A stretch of 64,000 bases of DNA from DASTEQ01 sp040905185 (GCA_040905185.1 JBBDRZ010000003.1:62001-126000), one strand, 5' to 3'; counted from the stretch's first letter, positions 32,039 through 41,422 are shown. Notes: a model not told the origin generated them from the sequence alone. Translations and numbers: made by a program.

Positions 32039-33376
32039 GTGAGCGTTTCCGCCACCGCCGCACCATTGGCCCGGGTCGCATTGGCCCGCGATCCGAGACG
32101 CATGCTGGCCGCTCCGGCACTGCTGGTCCTGCTCGGAACTGCGATCGCAGCCCTGGGGGCGATCGTGGGCGGAGCGCTGCTGATCGGGCTCGTGGCCGCC
32201 GGTGGAGCTGTCATTGCCATCGGACTGTGGCTGGCGATCCGAATCCTGTCCCTGCGGCTGGTGGTAGAGCCCGACTACCTCCACCTGCGCGGGGTGGGGA
32301 CTGACCGCCGCTATCACCTGGTCCGGGGAGACATGAACCGGCTCGCAACCGCCGGGCCGCGGAAGGTAAACCTGAGGGTGCGCCTCGGCTCGCTGGGCTG
32401 GGCGGTGGGGCGAGCCGCGCTCGCCGCCGGCGAGTCAGTGGAGGTTATCCGCCTGGCCGCGACCGCTACCGTCATCCTGGTGCCCACCGAGCGGGGCCGC
32501 GTGGCGGTCGCGGTCGCCTCGGAAGCGGACTTCGTAGATGCGTTGCGGGCGGCGGCACACACGCGCGCCGAGCGTCGGATCTCAGCAGCCGGCGCCCCGA
32601 TGGCGACCCCGGCTCCCGCCCTCCAACCCGCACCCGCATTCCCTCCCGCACCCGCATTCCCTCCCGCACCCGAATTCCCTCCCGCACCCGAATTCCGACG
32701 GGCGCCCACTTTCGAACCGATGCCTGCCCCCCAGCCAGCGCCTGCCTTAGAACGGGCGACACAACCCCGTCCGCTGACCGGGATCGAGCGCATGTGGCTC
32801 GAGGACCGGCTGGCCCGCGAGCGCCGCGCCGCCATCAGCGGGGCTCGTGACGAGCAGGCGGCCGCAAGCTTCACGGCCAGCGTGGCGGCCCTGACCCCCG
32901 CCGGAGCGCCCGTGGTGCCGTCCGCACCCGCGCCCATCGCCGCGGTCGCATCCGCCGCCGTCGTATCGTCCGCAGTCGCATCCGCCGTGGTGCCGGCGGT
33001 ATCAGCGATACCGGCCGCTGCAGCCGCCGCAACCGCGACGGCCGCGCCGTCGCGGACCTTCCCACGCATCATTCCGCGCCGGCGGCCATCGCGCCCCATG
33101 GCGCGCCGCCTGACGCGCCCCGATTTGACACCCGGTCTCGTCCTGATCGGAACGCCGCTCGTCGGAGCGCTGTTCAGCTGGCTGCTGGCGCTCATAACCG
33201 GCGCGACGCCAGGCCAGTCGGGGCTCGACCCGCTGGCCGCCGCTCTGCTGCTGTGCGGACCAGTGGCCGCGTTGGCGATCTTTCTTGCGCACAGCCGATG
33301 GCCGCGGTTGGCCGGCCTGAGCTCGGTCGCTGCCATGGTGGCCCTCCTGCTGGTCACCCGGGCCGTCATCGGCTGA
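32039..33376 (+). CDS. uncharacterised membrane protein with Ala/Pro repeat linker
   Basis: A 445-residue protein with no family I recognise. Two membrane helices lie near the N-terminus (about 25-70) and are followed by a small domain with a PH-like strand pattern (LVVEPDYLHLRGVG, RYHLVRGDMNRLA, VEVIRLAATATVILVP). A long disordered Ala/Pro-rich middle (about 185-360) follows, containing four PAPxFPPAPxF units encoded by 18-bp DNA repeats (about 32627-32696). Three or so helices at the C-terminus end the protein. Starts with GTG. It lies 46 nt after ilvE and is followed by the ileS T-box. Confidence 0.7.
   Translation: MSVSATAAPLARVALARDPRRMLAAPALLVLLGTAIAALGAIVGGALLIGLVAAGGAVIAIGLWLAIRILSLRLVVEPDYLHLRGVGTDRRYHLVRGDMNRLATAGPRKVNLRVRLGSLGWAVGRAALAAGESVEVIRLAATATVILVPTERGRVAVAVASEADFVDALRAAAHTRAERRISAAGAPMATPAPALQPAPAFPPAPAFPPAPEFPPAPEFRRAPTFEPMPAPQPAPALERATQPRPLTGIERMWLEDRLARERRAAISGARDEQAAASFTASVAALTPAGAPVVPSAPAPIAAVASAAVVSSAVASAVVPAVSAIPAAAAAATATAAPSRTFPRIIPRRRPSRPMARRLTRPDLTPGLVLIGTPLVGALFSWLLALITGATPGQSGLDPLAAALLLCGPVAALAIFLAHSRWPRLAGLSSVAAMVALLLVTRAVIG
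32627..32696 (+). repeat. four 18-bp tandem repeats within a gene
   Basis: The unit CCCGCACCCGCATTCCCT recurs about four times with a C-to-A change in the last two copies (CGCATT to CGAATT). It encodes the repeated PAPAFP/PAPEFP motif of the membrane protein linker. Confidence 0.8.
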
Positions 33377-33382
33377 CTGAAA

Positions 33383-33412
33383 TTGACAATCGGCGCCGAC
33401 GGCTGCGACCAT
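33383..33412 (+). promoter_or_regulatory. ileS promoter
   Basis: A perfect TTGACA (33383-33388) is followed after 18 bases by GACCAT (33407-33412), which is weak but preceded by TGC, an extended -10. It lies directly in front of the T-box leader. Confidence 0.55.
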
Positions 33413-33413
33413 C

Positions 33414-33702
33414 GGCACCAATCGAAGATCGGCTTTGACGGAGCCAGTACCCCGGTGCCAGCGTCGACAGCGAACCCGGACAGTGGAAGCGGGTGGCAGC
33501 AACACCGGCCGGTGATCCCTCCCGAGCCGGAGACGCCAGGCGACGCCAGCGCGTCGTGGGTAACGCCTCCCGGGCCCGCCACCCGATAGCCGCGGCGACG
33601 ACGAGAGGAGCGCCGCCCAGGTGGCGCCCAAGCGCGGGTGGTACCGCGGGAGTTCGATCCCGTCCCGGCATGGTCGGGGCGGGATTCGTGTGTGGTTGGA
33701 GG
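33414..33702 (+). ncRNA. T-box riboswitch leader of ileS (isoleucine, ultrashort stem I)
   Basis: The leader has a hairpin GGCACC/GGTGCC (33414-33459). It is followed by a short stem I in which CCGGC-CGG and CCG-A-GCCGG (33505-33530) enclose the loop TGATCCCTC. The Ile specifier ATC is at 33515-33517. Stem III is GCGCC/GGCGC (33610-33627). The T-box GGGTGGTACCGCG (33636-33648) contains TGGT, able to pair with the ACCA end of uncharged tRNA-Ile. A 10-bp stem (33657-33685) follows, then the ribosome site GGAGG (33698-33702). Specifier in a terminal loop is the ultrashort type known from actinobacterial ileS. No clean T-run follows the last stem, so translational control is possible. Confidence 0.88.
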
Positions 33703-33715
33703 ACTGACGAGCGCC

Positions 33716-36700
33716 GTGTTCAAGCCGGTGTACAGCACCCTCGATGTGCCCGCCCTCGAGCGCGAGATGGCGGACATCTGGCGCGAGCGGAGGACGGCGG
33801 AGCGGTACCTCGTGCGGAACCAGGGCGCCCAAACTCGGTACAGCTTCCTGGACGGACCAATCACCGCCAACAACCCGATGGGCGTTCACCACGCATGGGG
33901 CCGAACCTACAAGGACCTATACCAGCGCTATCACACGATGCTCGGGGAGCGGCAGCGTTACCAGAACGGATTCGACTGCCAGGGGCTGTGGATCGAGGTC
34001 GCGGTCGAACGCGAGCTGGGCTTCACCAACAAGCGTGACATCGAGGCCTATGGGATCGATCGCTTCGTCGATAAGTGCAAGGTTCGCGTCCAGCGCTTCG
34101 CCGACCAGATCACCGAGCAGAGCCGGCGCCTCGGGATGTGGATGGACTGGGAGCACTCCTATTACACGAATTCGGACGAAAACAACTACACGATCTGGGC
34201 CTTCCTGGCGGAATGCCATCGGCGTGGGCTCGTCTACCGGGGCCACGACGTCATGCCCTGGTGCCCCCGCTGTGGGACGGGCCTCTCGAACGCAGAGGTC
34301 GCCGAGGGATACCGGGAGCTGAGCCACCTGTCGCTCACGATCCGGCTGCCGGTGACAAGCCCGGCCCACGAGGACGAGTCCCTGTTGGTGTGGACCACGA
34401 CGCCGTGGACCCTGTCAAGCAATGTCGCTGCCGCGGTGCACCCGGAGCTGACCTACGAGCTGGTGGAGGGCGGTGACGGCAGCCGCTGGTGGGTGAGTCG
34501 CGGATCGCGACCACGTGTGGCGCCGGATGCGCCGGTTATCCGCGAGGCGGCCGGCGCGGAGTTGATGGGTCTGGCTTATGCCGGTCCGTTTGACGAGCTG
34601 CCCGTACAGGCTGGGGTCGAACACAGGGTGATCGCGTGGAACGAGGTGTCCGAGGCAGAGGGCACCGGCATCGTGCACATCGCGCCCGGGTGCGGCCAGG
34701 AGGACTTCGCCCTGGCGCAGCGCGACGGGCTGGCCGTCCTGGACCCGATCGACGAGTTCGGGGTGTTCCGCGACGGCTACGGCTGGCAGACCGGCCGGTT
34801 CGCGGGCACGACACCGGACGAGGCCGATGACCTTGCACTGGCGGTGGCCGACGATCTGGAGGCCAAGGGCCTGCTCGTGGCTCGCGAGACGTTCACCCAC
34901 CAATACCCGGTCTGCTGGCGCTGCGGGACCCAGCTGCTCTTCCGGATGGTCGACGAGTGGTTCATTCGGATGGCGCCGCTGCGCGCCGAGATCAGCGACG
35001 CGACGCGACAGGTGAGGTGGCTGCCCGACGGGATCGGCCTGCTCGAACGAGAGCTCGACTGGCTGCGGAACATGGGCGACTGGATGATCTCGAAGAAGCG
35101 GTACTACGGCCTGGCCCTCCCGATCTGGGAGTGCGCAGAATGCGATGCCTGGGAGTTGATTGGCTCGCCCAAGGAGCTCCATGAACGGGCGACGGCAGGG
35201 TGGGATCGGTTCGAGGGCCACTCTCCGCACCGGCCATGGATCGATGAGGTCGAGATCGCCTGCTCCTCGTGCGGCGGTCACGCACGGCGCACGGCTGACG
35301 TCGGCAACCCATGGCTCGACGCGGGGATCGTGGCGCTGGCCACGATGGGCTGGAAGAGCGATCGCGTCGAGTGGGAGCACTGGTATCCCGCCGATTTCGT
35401 GACTGAATCGTTTCCGGGACAGTTCCGCAACTGGTTCTACGCCCTGCTCACGATGTCGACAGTGATGACCGGTCGGCCGCCGATGCGGACCCTCTTCGGC
35501 TACGCGACGCTGCTCGACGAGCACGGTGAGGAAATGCATCGGGCTCGGGGCAATGCCATCTGGTTCGACGACGCGTCGGAACAGATGGGTGCGGACGTCA
35601 TGCGCTGGATGTACGCCGCGACCAACCCGGCCGCCAACCTCCTTTTCGGCTACGGCCGCGGCCATGAGGCAGTCCGTCGCTTCTTCCTGCCACTCTGGAA
35701 CACGTACAGCTTCTTCGTGACCTACGCCCGCCTGGACGGATGGCTTCCCGACGCGCCCGAAGACGGGGAGGCGAGCCGGGCCCTGCTCGATCGCTGGATC
35801 GCGTCCCGCCTGGACGGGCTCGTGGACGACGTACGCGCGGACCTGGATGCGTACGACGCGGCGCGCGCGGCCCGGCGGCTCGAGGCGTTCGTGGACGAGC
35901 TCTCGAACTGGTACGTCCGACGTAACCGTCGTCGCTTCTGGAAGGGGGAGCTGGACGCCGACAAGCTCGCCGCCTACGCCACCCTGCACGAGGTCCTGAC
36001 CACGCTGGTGCAACTCCTCGCACCCTTTGTTCCCCACCTGGCCGACGCGATGTGGCAGAACCTGGTAGTGGCGGTCGACTCGACCGCGCCCGACAGCGTG
36101 CACCTGAGCGACTACCCGAGCTCGCGGGGCCGTCGCGATGCGGCCATCGACCGATCAGTCGCACTGGCCCGGCGCGTCGTGGGGCTGGGCCGTACCGCGC
36201 GCGCCGCCAGCGAGATCCGCACCCGGCAGCCGCTGCGCCGGCTACGCGTTCGGCTGCCCGCATCGGCCGCCGGCGCCCTGGCATCCGAGCCGGCCGTCGC
36301 GGCCGAGCTGGAGTCCCATGTCCGGGACGAGCTCAACGTGAAGGAGGTGGAGCTCATCACCGACGACGCCGACCTGGTCGACCGCGCCCTCTATCCGCTC
36401 CTGCCGGTCATCGGCCCACGGCACGGTCAGGACGTGGCCCGGATCATGGCTGCGGTGCGGTCGGGTGACTGGCAATTGACCGATGACGGCGGCGCGGTGG
36501 CCGGAGGCGTGACCCTGGCTGCCGACGAGTTCGAGCTCACGGCCCGGGCCCGCGCGGGCCACGAGATCGCCGAGGACGGGGAGGTGCTGGTTGCGCTCGA
36601 CACCCAGGTCGACGACGCCCTCGCGGCCGAGGGTCTGGCCCGTGAGGTGGCGCATCGGCTCCAGAACCTGCGCAGGTCGGCCGGCCTGGAGATCAGTGAC

Positions 36701-36895
36701 CGCATCCTGGCCGTCATCACCGCGCCCGTCAGCGTTGCCGAGCGACTCGCCCTGCACGAGCCATGGTTGGCGGCCGAGACCCTGGCGGTCTCGCTCGAGG
36801 TGGGGGAGACGGCGGAGCTGCAGGACGCCACTGCCCGCGAGGAGCTGACCCTCGACGGCGCGACGATCAGGCTGGCGCTGCGTCGGGCCGAGTGA
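33716..36895 (+). CDS. ileS: isoleucyl-tRNA synthetase of a divergent subtype
   Basis: A 1059-residue class I synthetase that charges tRNA-Ile, supported by the Ile T-box in its leader. The ATP-binding HIGH motif reads GVHH (residues 56-59, in NNPMGVHHAWGR) and the KMSKS position reads MHRAR (607-611, followed by GN). This is the family form with HxxH and MHKSxGN, with further Lys-to-Arg change. An editing-type insert occupies about 190-400. Zinc-type CxxC pairs are at CPRCG and CWRCG. A tRNA-binding helical domain and a C-terminal region follow. GTG 33716 is chosen because frames above it run into the T-box. Confidence 0.9.
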   Translation: MFKPVYSTLDVPALEREMADIWRERRTAERYLVRNQGAQTRYSFLDGPITANNPMGVHHAWGRTYKDLYQRYHTMLGERQRYQNGFDCQGLWIEVAVERELGFTNKRDIEAYGIDRFVDKCKVRVQRFADQITEQSRRLGMWMDWEHSYYTNSDENNYTIWAFLAECHRRGLVYRGHDVMPWCPRCGTGLSNAEVAEGYRELSHLSLTIRLPVTSPAHEDESLLVWTTTPWTLSSNVAAAVHPELTYELVEGGDGSRWWVSRGSRPRVAPDAPVIREAAGAELMGLAYAGPFDELPVQAGVEHRVIAWNEVSEAEGTGIVHIAPGCGQEDFALAQRDGLAVLDPIDEFGVFRDGYGWQTGRFAGTTPDEADDLALAVADDLEAKGLLVARETFTHQYPVCWRCGTQLLFRMVDEWFIRMAPLRAEISDATRQVRWLPDGIGLLERELDWLRNMGDWMISKKRYYGLALPIWECAECDAWELIGSPKELHERATAGWDRFEGHSPHRPWIDEVEIACSSCGGHARRTADVGNPWLDAGIVALATMGWKSDRVEWEHWYPADFVTESFPGQFRNWFYALLTMSTVMTGRPPMRTLFGYATLLDEHGEEMHRARGNAIWFDDASEQMGADVMRWMYAATNPAANLLFGYGRGHEAVRRFFLPLWNTYSFFVTYARLDGWLPDAPEDGEASRALLDRWIASRLDGLVDDVRADLDAYDAARAARRLEAFVDELSNWYVRRNRRRFWKGELDADKLAAYATLHEVLTTLVQLLAPFVPHLADAMWQNLVVAVDSTAPDSVHLSDYPSSRGRRDAAIDRSVALARRVVGLGRTARAASEIRTRQPLRRLRVRLPASAAGALASEPAVAAELESHVRDELNVKEVELITDDADLVDRALYPLLPVIGPRHGQDVARIMAAVRSGDWQLTDDGGAVAGGVTLAADEFELTARARAGHEIAEDGEVLVALDTQVDDALAAEGLAREVAHRLQNLRRSAGLEISDRILAVITAPVSVAERLALHEPWLAAETLAVSLEVGETAELQDATAREELTLDGATIRLALRRAE

Positions 36896-36900
36896 TGGCG

Positions 36901-36906
36901 TACGCT
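36901..36906 (+). promoter_or_regulatory. leaderless-type -10 box of lspA
   Basis: TACGCT ends 9 nt before the lspA ATG, without a ribosome site between. Confidence 0.4.
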
Positions 36907-36914
36907 CGATCCCC

Positions 36915-37421
36915 ATGAGCGACTCCTCCCTGCGACGACCCTGGGCCGAGACGGGTCTGCTCTTGAGTGCCGCCGCGGTCGTCTACCTGGTCGACCGGCT
37001 GACCAAGGCGTGGGTGGTGGCCAACATCGACCTCGGGCAGCAGGTCCCGGTGGTCGGGGACCTGGTCCAGATCTGGCACACCGAGAACCAGGGGGCGGCA
37101 TTCGGGCTCCTCCAGGGTGGCGGGATCTTCTTCATCGCGGTCGGCGTCGCGACGCTGGTCGCGATCGCCTGGGTCCACGTCACCGGGCGGGTGCGCGGCG
37201 CGCTGGCCGCCGCCCTGCTGGGCCTGGTCCTCGGCGGGACGCTGGGCAACCTCACCGATCGCGTGCTGGACGGCTCGGTCCCCGACTTCGTGTCGGTGGG
37301 CATCGGGAGCCTGCGCTGGCCGACCTTCAACGTGGCCGATTCGTCGGTCGTGGTCGGGATCCTGGGACTGGTGCTGCTCCTGTCAGTCCTCGATCGGCGC
37401 GCCGCCGCCAGCGCCGCATGA
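36915..37421 (+). CDS. lspA: lipoprotein signal peptidase (signal peptidase II)
   Basis: A 168-residue aspartic membrane protease with four helices. Catalytic motifs are present: NQGAAFGLLQG, LGNLTDRVLDG (first Asp) and FNVADSSVVVG (second Asp). It cleaves prolipoproteins before the lipidated cysteine. The DUF4015 protein at 45482 is a likely substrate from this window. It is the first gene of a tightly overlapping lspA-rluD-gmk string. Confidence 0.95.
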   Translation: MSDSSLRRPWAETGLLLSAAAVVYLVDRLTKAWVVANIDLGQQVPVVGDLVQIWHTENQGAAFGLLQGGGIFFIAVGVATLVAIAWVHVTGRVRGALAAALLGLVLGGTLGNLTDRVLDGSVPDFVSVGIGSLRWPTFNVADSSVVVGILGLVLLLSVLDRRAAASAA

Positions 37422-38410
37422 TAGCGAGCGGGGAGCGGATCCTGGAAGGCCCCGCCCCCGCCGGACGCGTCGACGTGGCAGTGGCCGCCGTGGCCGGCAT
37501 CTCGCGCGCGCACGCCCAACGGCTGCTCGGCGACGGCCGGGCCCTGGTGGATGGGCGCCCCCGGCGGGCGAGTGATCGCCTCACCGGGGGGGAGCAGCTC
37601 CGGATCACGCTTTCGGCGCCGCCGGATCCGACCCTCGTGCCGGAAGCCATCCCGATCCGGGTCGTTTACGAGGACGACGACGTGCTCGTGGTCGACAAGC
37701 CGGCCGGCATGGTCGTCCATCCATCCGCCGGCCACCCGACCGGGACCCTCGTCCACGCTCTGTTGGGACGGGCTGCCTCGCGCAATGAGTCGCTGGGTGC
37801 CATCGCCGGGGTGGGCCGACCCGGCATCGTGCATCGGCTCGACCGTGACACCTCCGGCCTGCTGGTGGTGGCCAAGACCGATGCCGCCCAGGCCGCCCTG
37901 ATGCGGCAGTTTGGCGAGCGGGAGGTGGACAAGGAGTACGTGGCACTGGTCCGCGGACAGGCGCCCGCGGCGCGCGGCCGGATCGAGGCGCCCGTCGGAC
38001 GAGACCCACGGGACCGCCAGCGGATGGCGGTTGTCGCGCGTGGCCGATCGGCCGTCACGGACTACGAGGTCATCGGCAGCGGAGGCGGCTACACGCTGCT
38101 TCGCCTGCAGCCACGCACAGGGCGGACGCACCAGCTGCGCGCCCATCTGGCCTTCCTGCGGCTGCCGACCGCCGGGGACCTGCGATATGGCGGAGGGGTC
38201 GGCCCGGGCGAGCTGCGGCGCCAATTCCTGCACGCGACACGCCTCGCCTTTGCCCGACCCAGCGATGGCGCTCGGCTAGAGGCGTGGAGCGAGCTGCCGC
38301 CGGACCTGGCCGCCTGCTTGGCCGCCAGCGGGATCTCCGCGGCTGTTCTGTCGGTGGGTTCAGGGGCCGCGGTCCAGGACGAGGTCGTGGTGGAGGGAGC
38401 GATTCGATGA
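37418..38410 (+). CDS. rluD: RluD-type 23S rRNA pseudouridine synthase
   Basis: A 330-residue enzyme. Residues 1-75 form an S4 RNA-binding domain (RVDVAVAAVAGISRAHAQRLL), and the rest is the RluA-type catalytic domain with VVDKPAGMVVHPSAGH, the active-site HRLDRDTSGLLVVAK (catalytic Asp) and LQPRTGRTHQLRAHLA. It converts uridines of the large rRNA to pseudouridine. The usual lspA-rluD neighbourhood is kept, and its ATG overlaps the lspA stop by 4 nt. Confidence 0.92.
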   Translation: MIASGERILEGPAPAGRVDVAVAAVAGISRAHAQRLLGDGRALVDGRPRRASDRLTGGEQLRITLSAPPDPTLVPEAIPIRVVYEDDDVLVVDKPAGMVVHPSAGHPTGTLVHALLGRAASRNESLGAIAGVGRPGIVHRLDRDTSGLLVVAKTDAAQAALMRQFGEREVDKEYVALVRGQAPAARGRIEAPVGRDPRDRQRMAVVARGRSAVTDYEVIGSGGGYTLLRLQPRTGRTHQLRAHLAFLRLPTAGDLRYGGGVGPGELRRQFLHATRLAFARPSDGARLEAWSELPPDLAACLAASGISAAVLSVGSGAAVQDEVVVEGAIR

Positions 38411-39018
38411 GCAAGCGAATGGCGTTCCCGAACCCGATGCTGGTGGTGGTCAGCGGCCCGTCCGGGGTGGGTAAGAGCACGATCGTGGCCGAGCTGGCGC
38501 GTCGGCATCCCCAGGTCGTGCCCATCGTGACTGCCACGACCCGGCCCCGCCGCCCGGGCGAGATCGACGGCGTGCATTACCACTTCATGACCACCGACGA
38601 GTTCGAGCGGCTGCGGGCCAACCACGGGCTGCTCGAGGCCGCCGAAGTCCACGGACACTGGTATGGGACACCCCTGGACCAGGTCCGCGGCATCCTGCGC
38701 GCGGGTCGCGATGCGATCCTGACCATCGACCCCCAGGGCGCGCGGGAGGTCCGAAGCCGGGTGCCGGATGCGCTGCTGATCTTCGTCATGCCGCCCTCGA
38801 TGGACGCCCTCAACGACCGCTTGTCGCAGCGCGGATCGGAGGATACAGCCAGTCAGGCGCTGCGGCGCCACAACGCAGCCAGTGAGATCGCAGCTGCCAC
38901 CGACTACGACGAGATCGTCGTCAACGAGACGGGCCAGGTCGAGGAGGCGGCCGAGCGGATATGGGAGGTCATCCAGGCCCAGGCGCGCCGCGACCCACCG
39001 CGCCGCGTGCGCCTGTGA
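38407..39018 (+). CDS. gmk: guanylate kinase
   Basis: A 203-residue kinase phosphorylating GMP to GDP. It has the P-loop VSGPSGVGKSTI, the GMP-binding TATTRPRRPGEIDGVHYHF, YGTP, and IDPQGAREVR. ATG 38407 overlaps the rluD stop by 4 nt; earlier frame is rluD out of phase. It is often next to priA, rpoZ or coaBC; here priA follows and rpoZ and coaBC are missing. Confidence 0.95.
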   Translation: MSKRMAFPNPMLVVVSGPSGVGKSTIVAELARRHPQVVPIVTATTRPRRPGEIDGVHYHFMTTDEFERLRANHGLLEAAEVHGHWYGTPLDQVRGILRAGRDAILTIDPQGAREVRSRVPDALLIFVMPPSMDALNDRLSQRGSEDTASQALRRHNAASEIAAATDYDEIVVNETGQVEEAAERIWEVIQAQARRDPPRRVRL

Positions 39019-39028
39019 ACGGCTCCTG

Positions 39029-41404
39029 ATGCCCGCTCCGGACGACGGCACGCTCGTCCGGGTCGCGGTGGATGCCCAGGCGGATCGGCCCGAGCGGACG
39101 TTCACCTACCGGCTTGGGCCTGGGAGGACACCCGAGCCGGGCTCGCTGGTGCTCGTCCCATATGGTGGCCGCCTGGCCCTGGGCTACCTGCTGGCGGGTC
39201 AGCCGGATCCGGTCGACGCCCCGCTGCCGATCGAGGCGGTCGTCTCGGACCCCCTGCTGACGCCGGACCTGCTGGCCCTGGCCGAGGCGATCGCCATCCG
39301 CTACCGCGCCCCGATCGGGACGACGCTGGCCGCCATGCTGCCGCCGGGCCTCGAGTCGCGACTCGAACGGCGGTGGGAGGTCCTCGAGCCCGCCGCCCTG
39401 GGCGCGGCCGGTGCGGGCAACGGGGAGGCGGGCGACGGCGAGCTGGAGGTCGGGACGCTGGTCACCGAGCGCCAGCTGCGGCGCCTCGCCGATGACGTGT
39501 CGCCCCGCTGGCTCGAGGGTCGCCGACGAGCGGGTGCGCTTCGCGCCGCGTGGCGCCTGCGACCACCGGCCGCCGGGCCGCGACGGGTCCGCGTGGTTCG
39601 CCGCCGGCAATCGCCCGGAAAACCGGTCTCGGGGCCGCTCCAGCGAGCGCTGCTCGACGCCGTCGGACCCGGCGAGGCAACAACATTTCCCGAACTCGGC
39701 ACGCGGTTGGCCCGCCCGGCGTCGTCGCTCCTGTCGCCCGCCCGGAGGCTCGAAGCCGCCGGGTGGGTTGAGCTCGACTGGTTGACGACCCGGCGCGACC
39801 CGCTCAGCCATCGACCCCCGGGCCAGAGCGCGGCTGCGGACATGGCGCCCGAGCAGGCCGCCGCCATCCGCGCGATCGCGGACCTCGCCCCCGGCGGGGA
39901 GCTGTTGCTCGAGGGCGTCGCCGCGTCCGGTAAGACCGATGTGATCCTCGCCTGTGTGGAGGCCACCCTCGCCGCCGGCCGGGATGCGATCGTGCTCGTT
40001 CCCGAGGTCACCCTGATCCCGCAGCTCGCGGACCGCCTCCACGGGACGGCGGGAGCGGCGCTTTCGGTGCTCCACTCGGGCCTCTCGGCCGGGGAGCGGC
40101 ACGACGAGTGGATCCGCATCACGGGCGGGGAGGCGCGGGTGGTCGTCGGCACCCGATCCGCGATCTTTGCTCCGCTCCGGAACCTGGGACTGGTGGTCCT
40201 GGATGAGGCCCACGATACGGGCTACAAGGCCGATCGCACCCCGCGCTACGACACCCGCTGGGTGGCCGGCCAGCGCGCCGCCCTGACCGGTGCGCGGGTC
40301 GTGCAGGCATCCGCCACGCCAGACGTCGTCAGCGTGTATCGGGTGCGGACCGGCGCGGCGCGGCGCGTGCGCCTCACGACCCGTCGGGTCGGCGCCGCGC
40401 CCCAGGTGACCATCGTCGACATGCGCGCCGAGCTGGCGGCGGGCAATCGCTCGGTCCTGTCGGAAACCTTGACCGATGGCCTCGCCCGGCTGACCGCAGG
40501 CCGCCAGCAGGCGATCCTCCTCATCAACCGCCGCGGCGCCGCGACCTTCGTCCTGTGCCGCGACTGCGGGGAGCCGCTGCGCTGTCCCGAGTGCCTGATG
40601 CCGCTCGTCCATCACCTGGCCACCGCCGAGCTGCGCTGCCACCACGACGGTCGGACCGCCGTTCTCCCGACCCGATGCCCGAACTGCCACAGCCCGCGGA
40701 TCCGCTATTTCGGCGCCGGCACCCAACGCGTCGAGGCCGAGGTGCGGTCCCGGTTCCCGCAGCTGCGGGTGGGTCGCCTGGATTCCGATGCGGTTGCCGC
40801 CCGACGTCGCTTCGAGTCCATCTACGACGACTTCGTCGCGGGGCGCATCGACGTCCTGGTCGGCACCCAGCTGGCAGCCAAGGGCCTGGACTTGCCATCG
40901 GTCACCCTGGCTGGGGTGGTGGCGGCCGACGTGACTCTGCACCTGCCGGATTACCTCGCCGCGGAACGGACGTTCCAGCTCCTGGCCCAGGTGGCCGGGC
41001 GCGCCGGCCGCGGCCCGCTCAGCGGGCAGGTGGTGATCCAGACCTACGCGCCCGACCATCCGGCCATCCGGGCCGCGTCGCGGCTCGACGTGGACGCGTT
41101 CGTGGATGGCGAGCTGCCGAGACGGGAGGCGTTCGGGTATCCGCCCTTCGGCTGGTTGGCCCGCCTCCTGGTGGCAGATGCCGATCGCCGGCGAGGCGAG
41201 GTCCGAGCCGAAACCGCGGCCTCAGCGGTCGCCGGCCCCGGGGTCGACGTCCTTGGCCCGGTCCCGGCCTGGGTTCCGCGCCGGGCCGGCCGCTGGCGGT
41301 GGCAGGTCGTCGTCCGCGCAGCGACCGAGGACGCCCGGGCGGCCGCACTCGAGCGTGCGCCGGCCGGCATCGGCATCGACGTCGATCCCGGGTCTCTGCT
41401 CTAG
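39029..41404 (+). CDS. priA: primosomal helicase PriA
   Basis: A 791-residue superfamily 2 helicase that restarts stalled replication forks. The N-terminal 3'-DNA-binding domain begins RVAVDAQADRPERTFTYRL. Walker A is GVAASGKTD near 297, DEAH is near 391, and the C-terminal helicase motif QVAGRAGRG is near 655. The zinc region (about 510-565) has the pairs CRDC, CPEC and CPNC, but the remaining pair reads CHHD, with Asp where Cys is expected. The ATG at 39029 has no strong ribosome site. It follows gmk by 10 nt. Confidence 0.94.
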   Translation: MPAPDDGTLVRVAVDAQADRPERTFTYRLGPGRTPEPGSLVLVPYGGRLALGYLLAGQPDPVDAPLPIEAVVSDPLLTPDLLALAEAIAIRYRAPIGTTLAAMLPPGLESRLERRWEVLEPAALGAAGAGNGEAGDGELEVGTLVTERQLRRLADDVSPRWLEGRRRAGALRAAWRLRPPAAGPRRVRVVRRRQSPGKPVSGPLQRALLDAVGPGEATTFPELGTRLARPASSLLSPARRLEAAGWVELDWLTTRRDPLSHRPPGQSAAADMAPEQAAAIRAIADLAPGGELLLEGVAASGKTDVILACVEATLAAGRDAIVLVPEVTLIPQLADRLHGTAGAALSVLHSGLSAGERHDEWIRITGGEARVVVGTRSAIFAPLRNLGLVVLDEAHDTGYKADRTPRYDTRWVAGQRAALTGARVVQASATPDVVSVYRVRTGAARRVRLTTRRVGAAPQVTIVDMRAELAAGNRSVLSETLTDGLARLTAGRQQAILLINRRGAATFVLCRDCGEPLRCPECLMPLVHHLATAELRCHHDGRTAVLPTRCPNCHSPRIRYFGAGTQRVEAEVRSRFPQLRVGRLDSDAVAARRRFESIYDDFVAGRIDVLVGTQLAAKGLDLPSVTLAGVVAADVTLHLPDYLAAERTFQLLAQVAGRAGRGPLSGQVVIQTYAPDHPAIRAASRLDVDAFVDGELPRREAFGYPPFGWLARLLVADADRRRGEVRAETAASAVAGPGVDVLGPVPAWVPRRAGRWRWQVVVRAATEDARAAALERAPAGIGIDVDPGSLL

Positions 41405-41422
41405 CGTCCGCATCGGCTCCTT

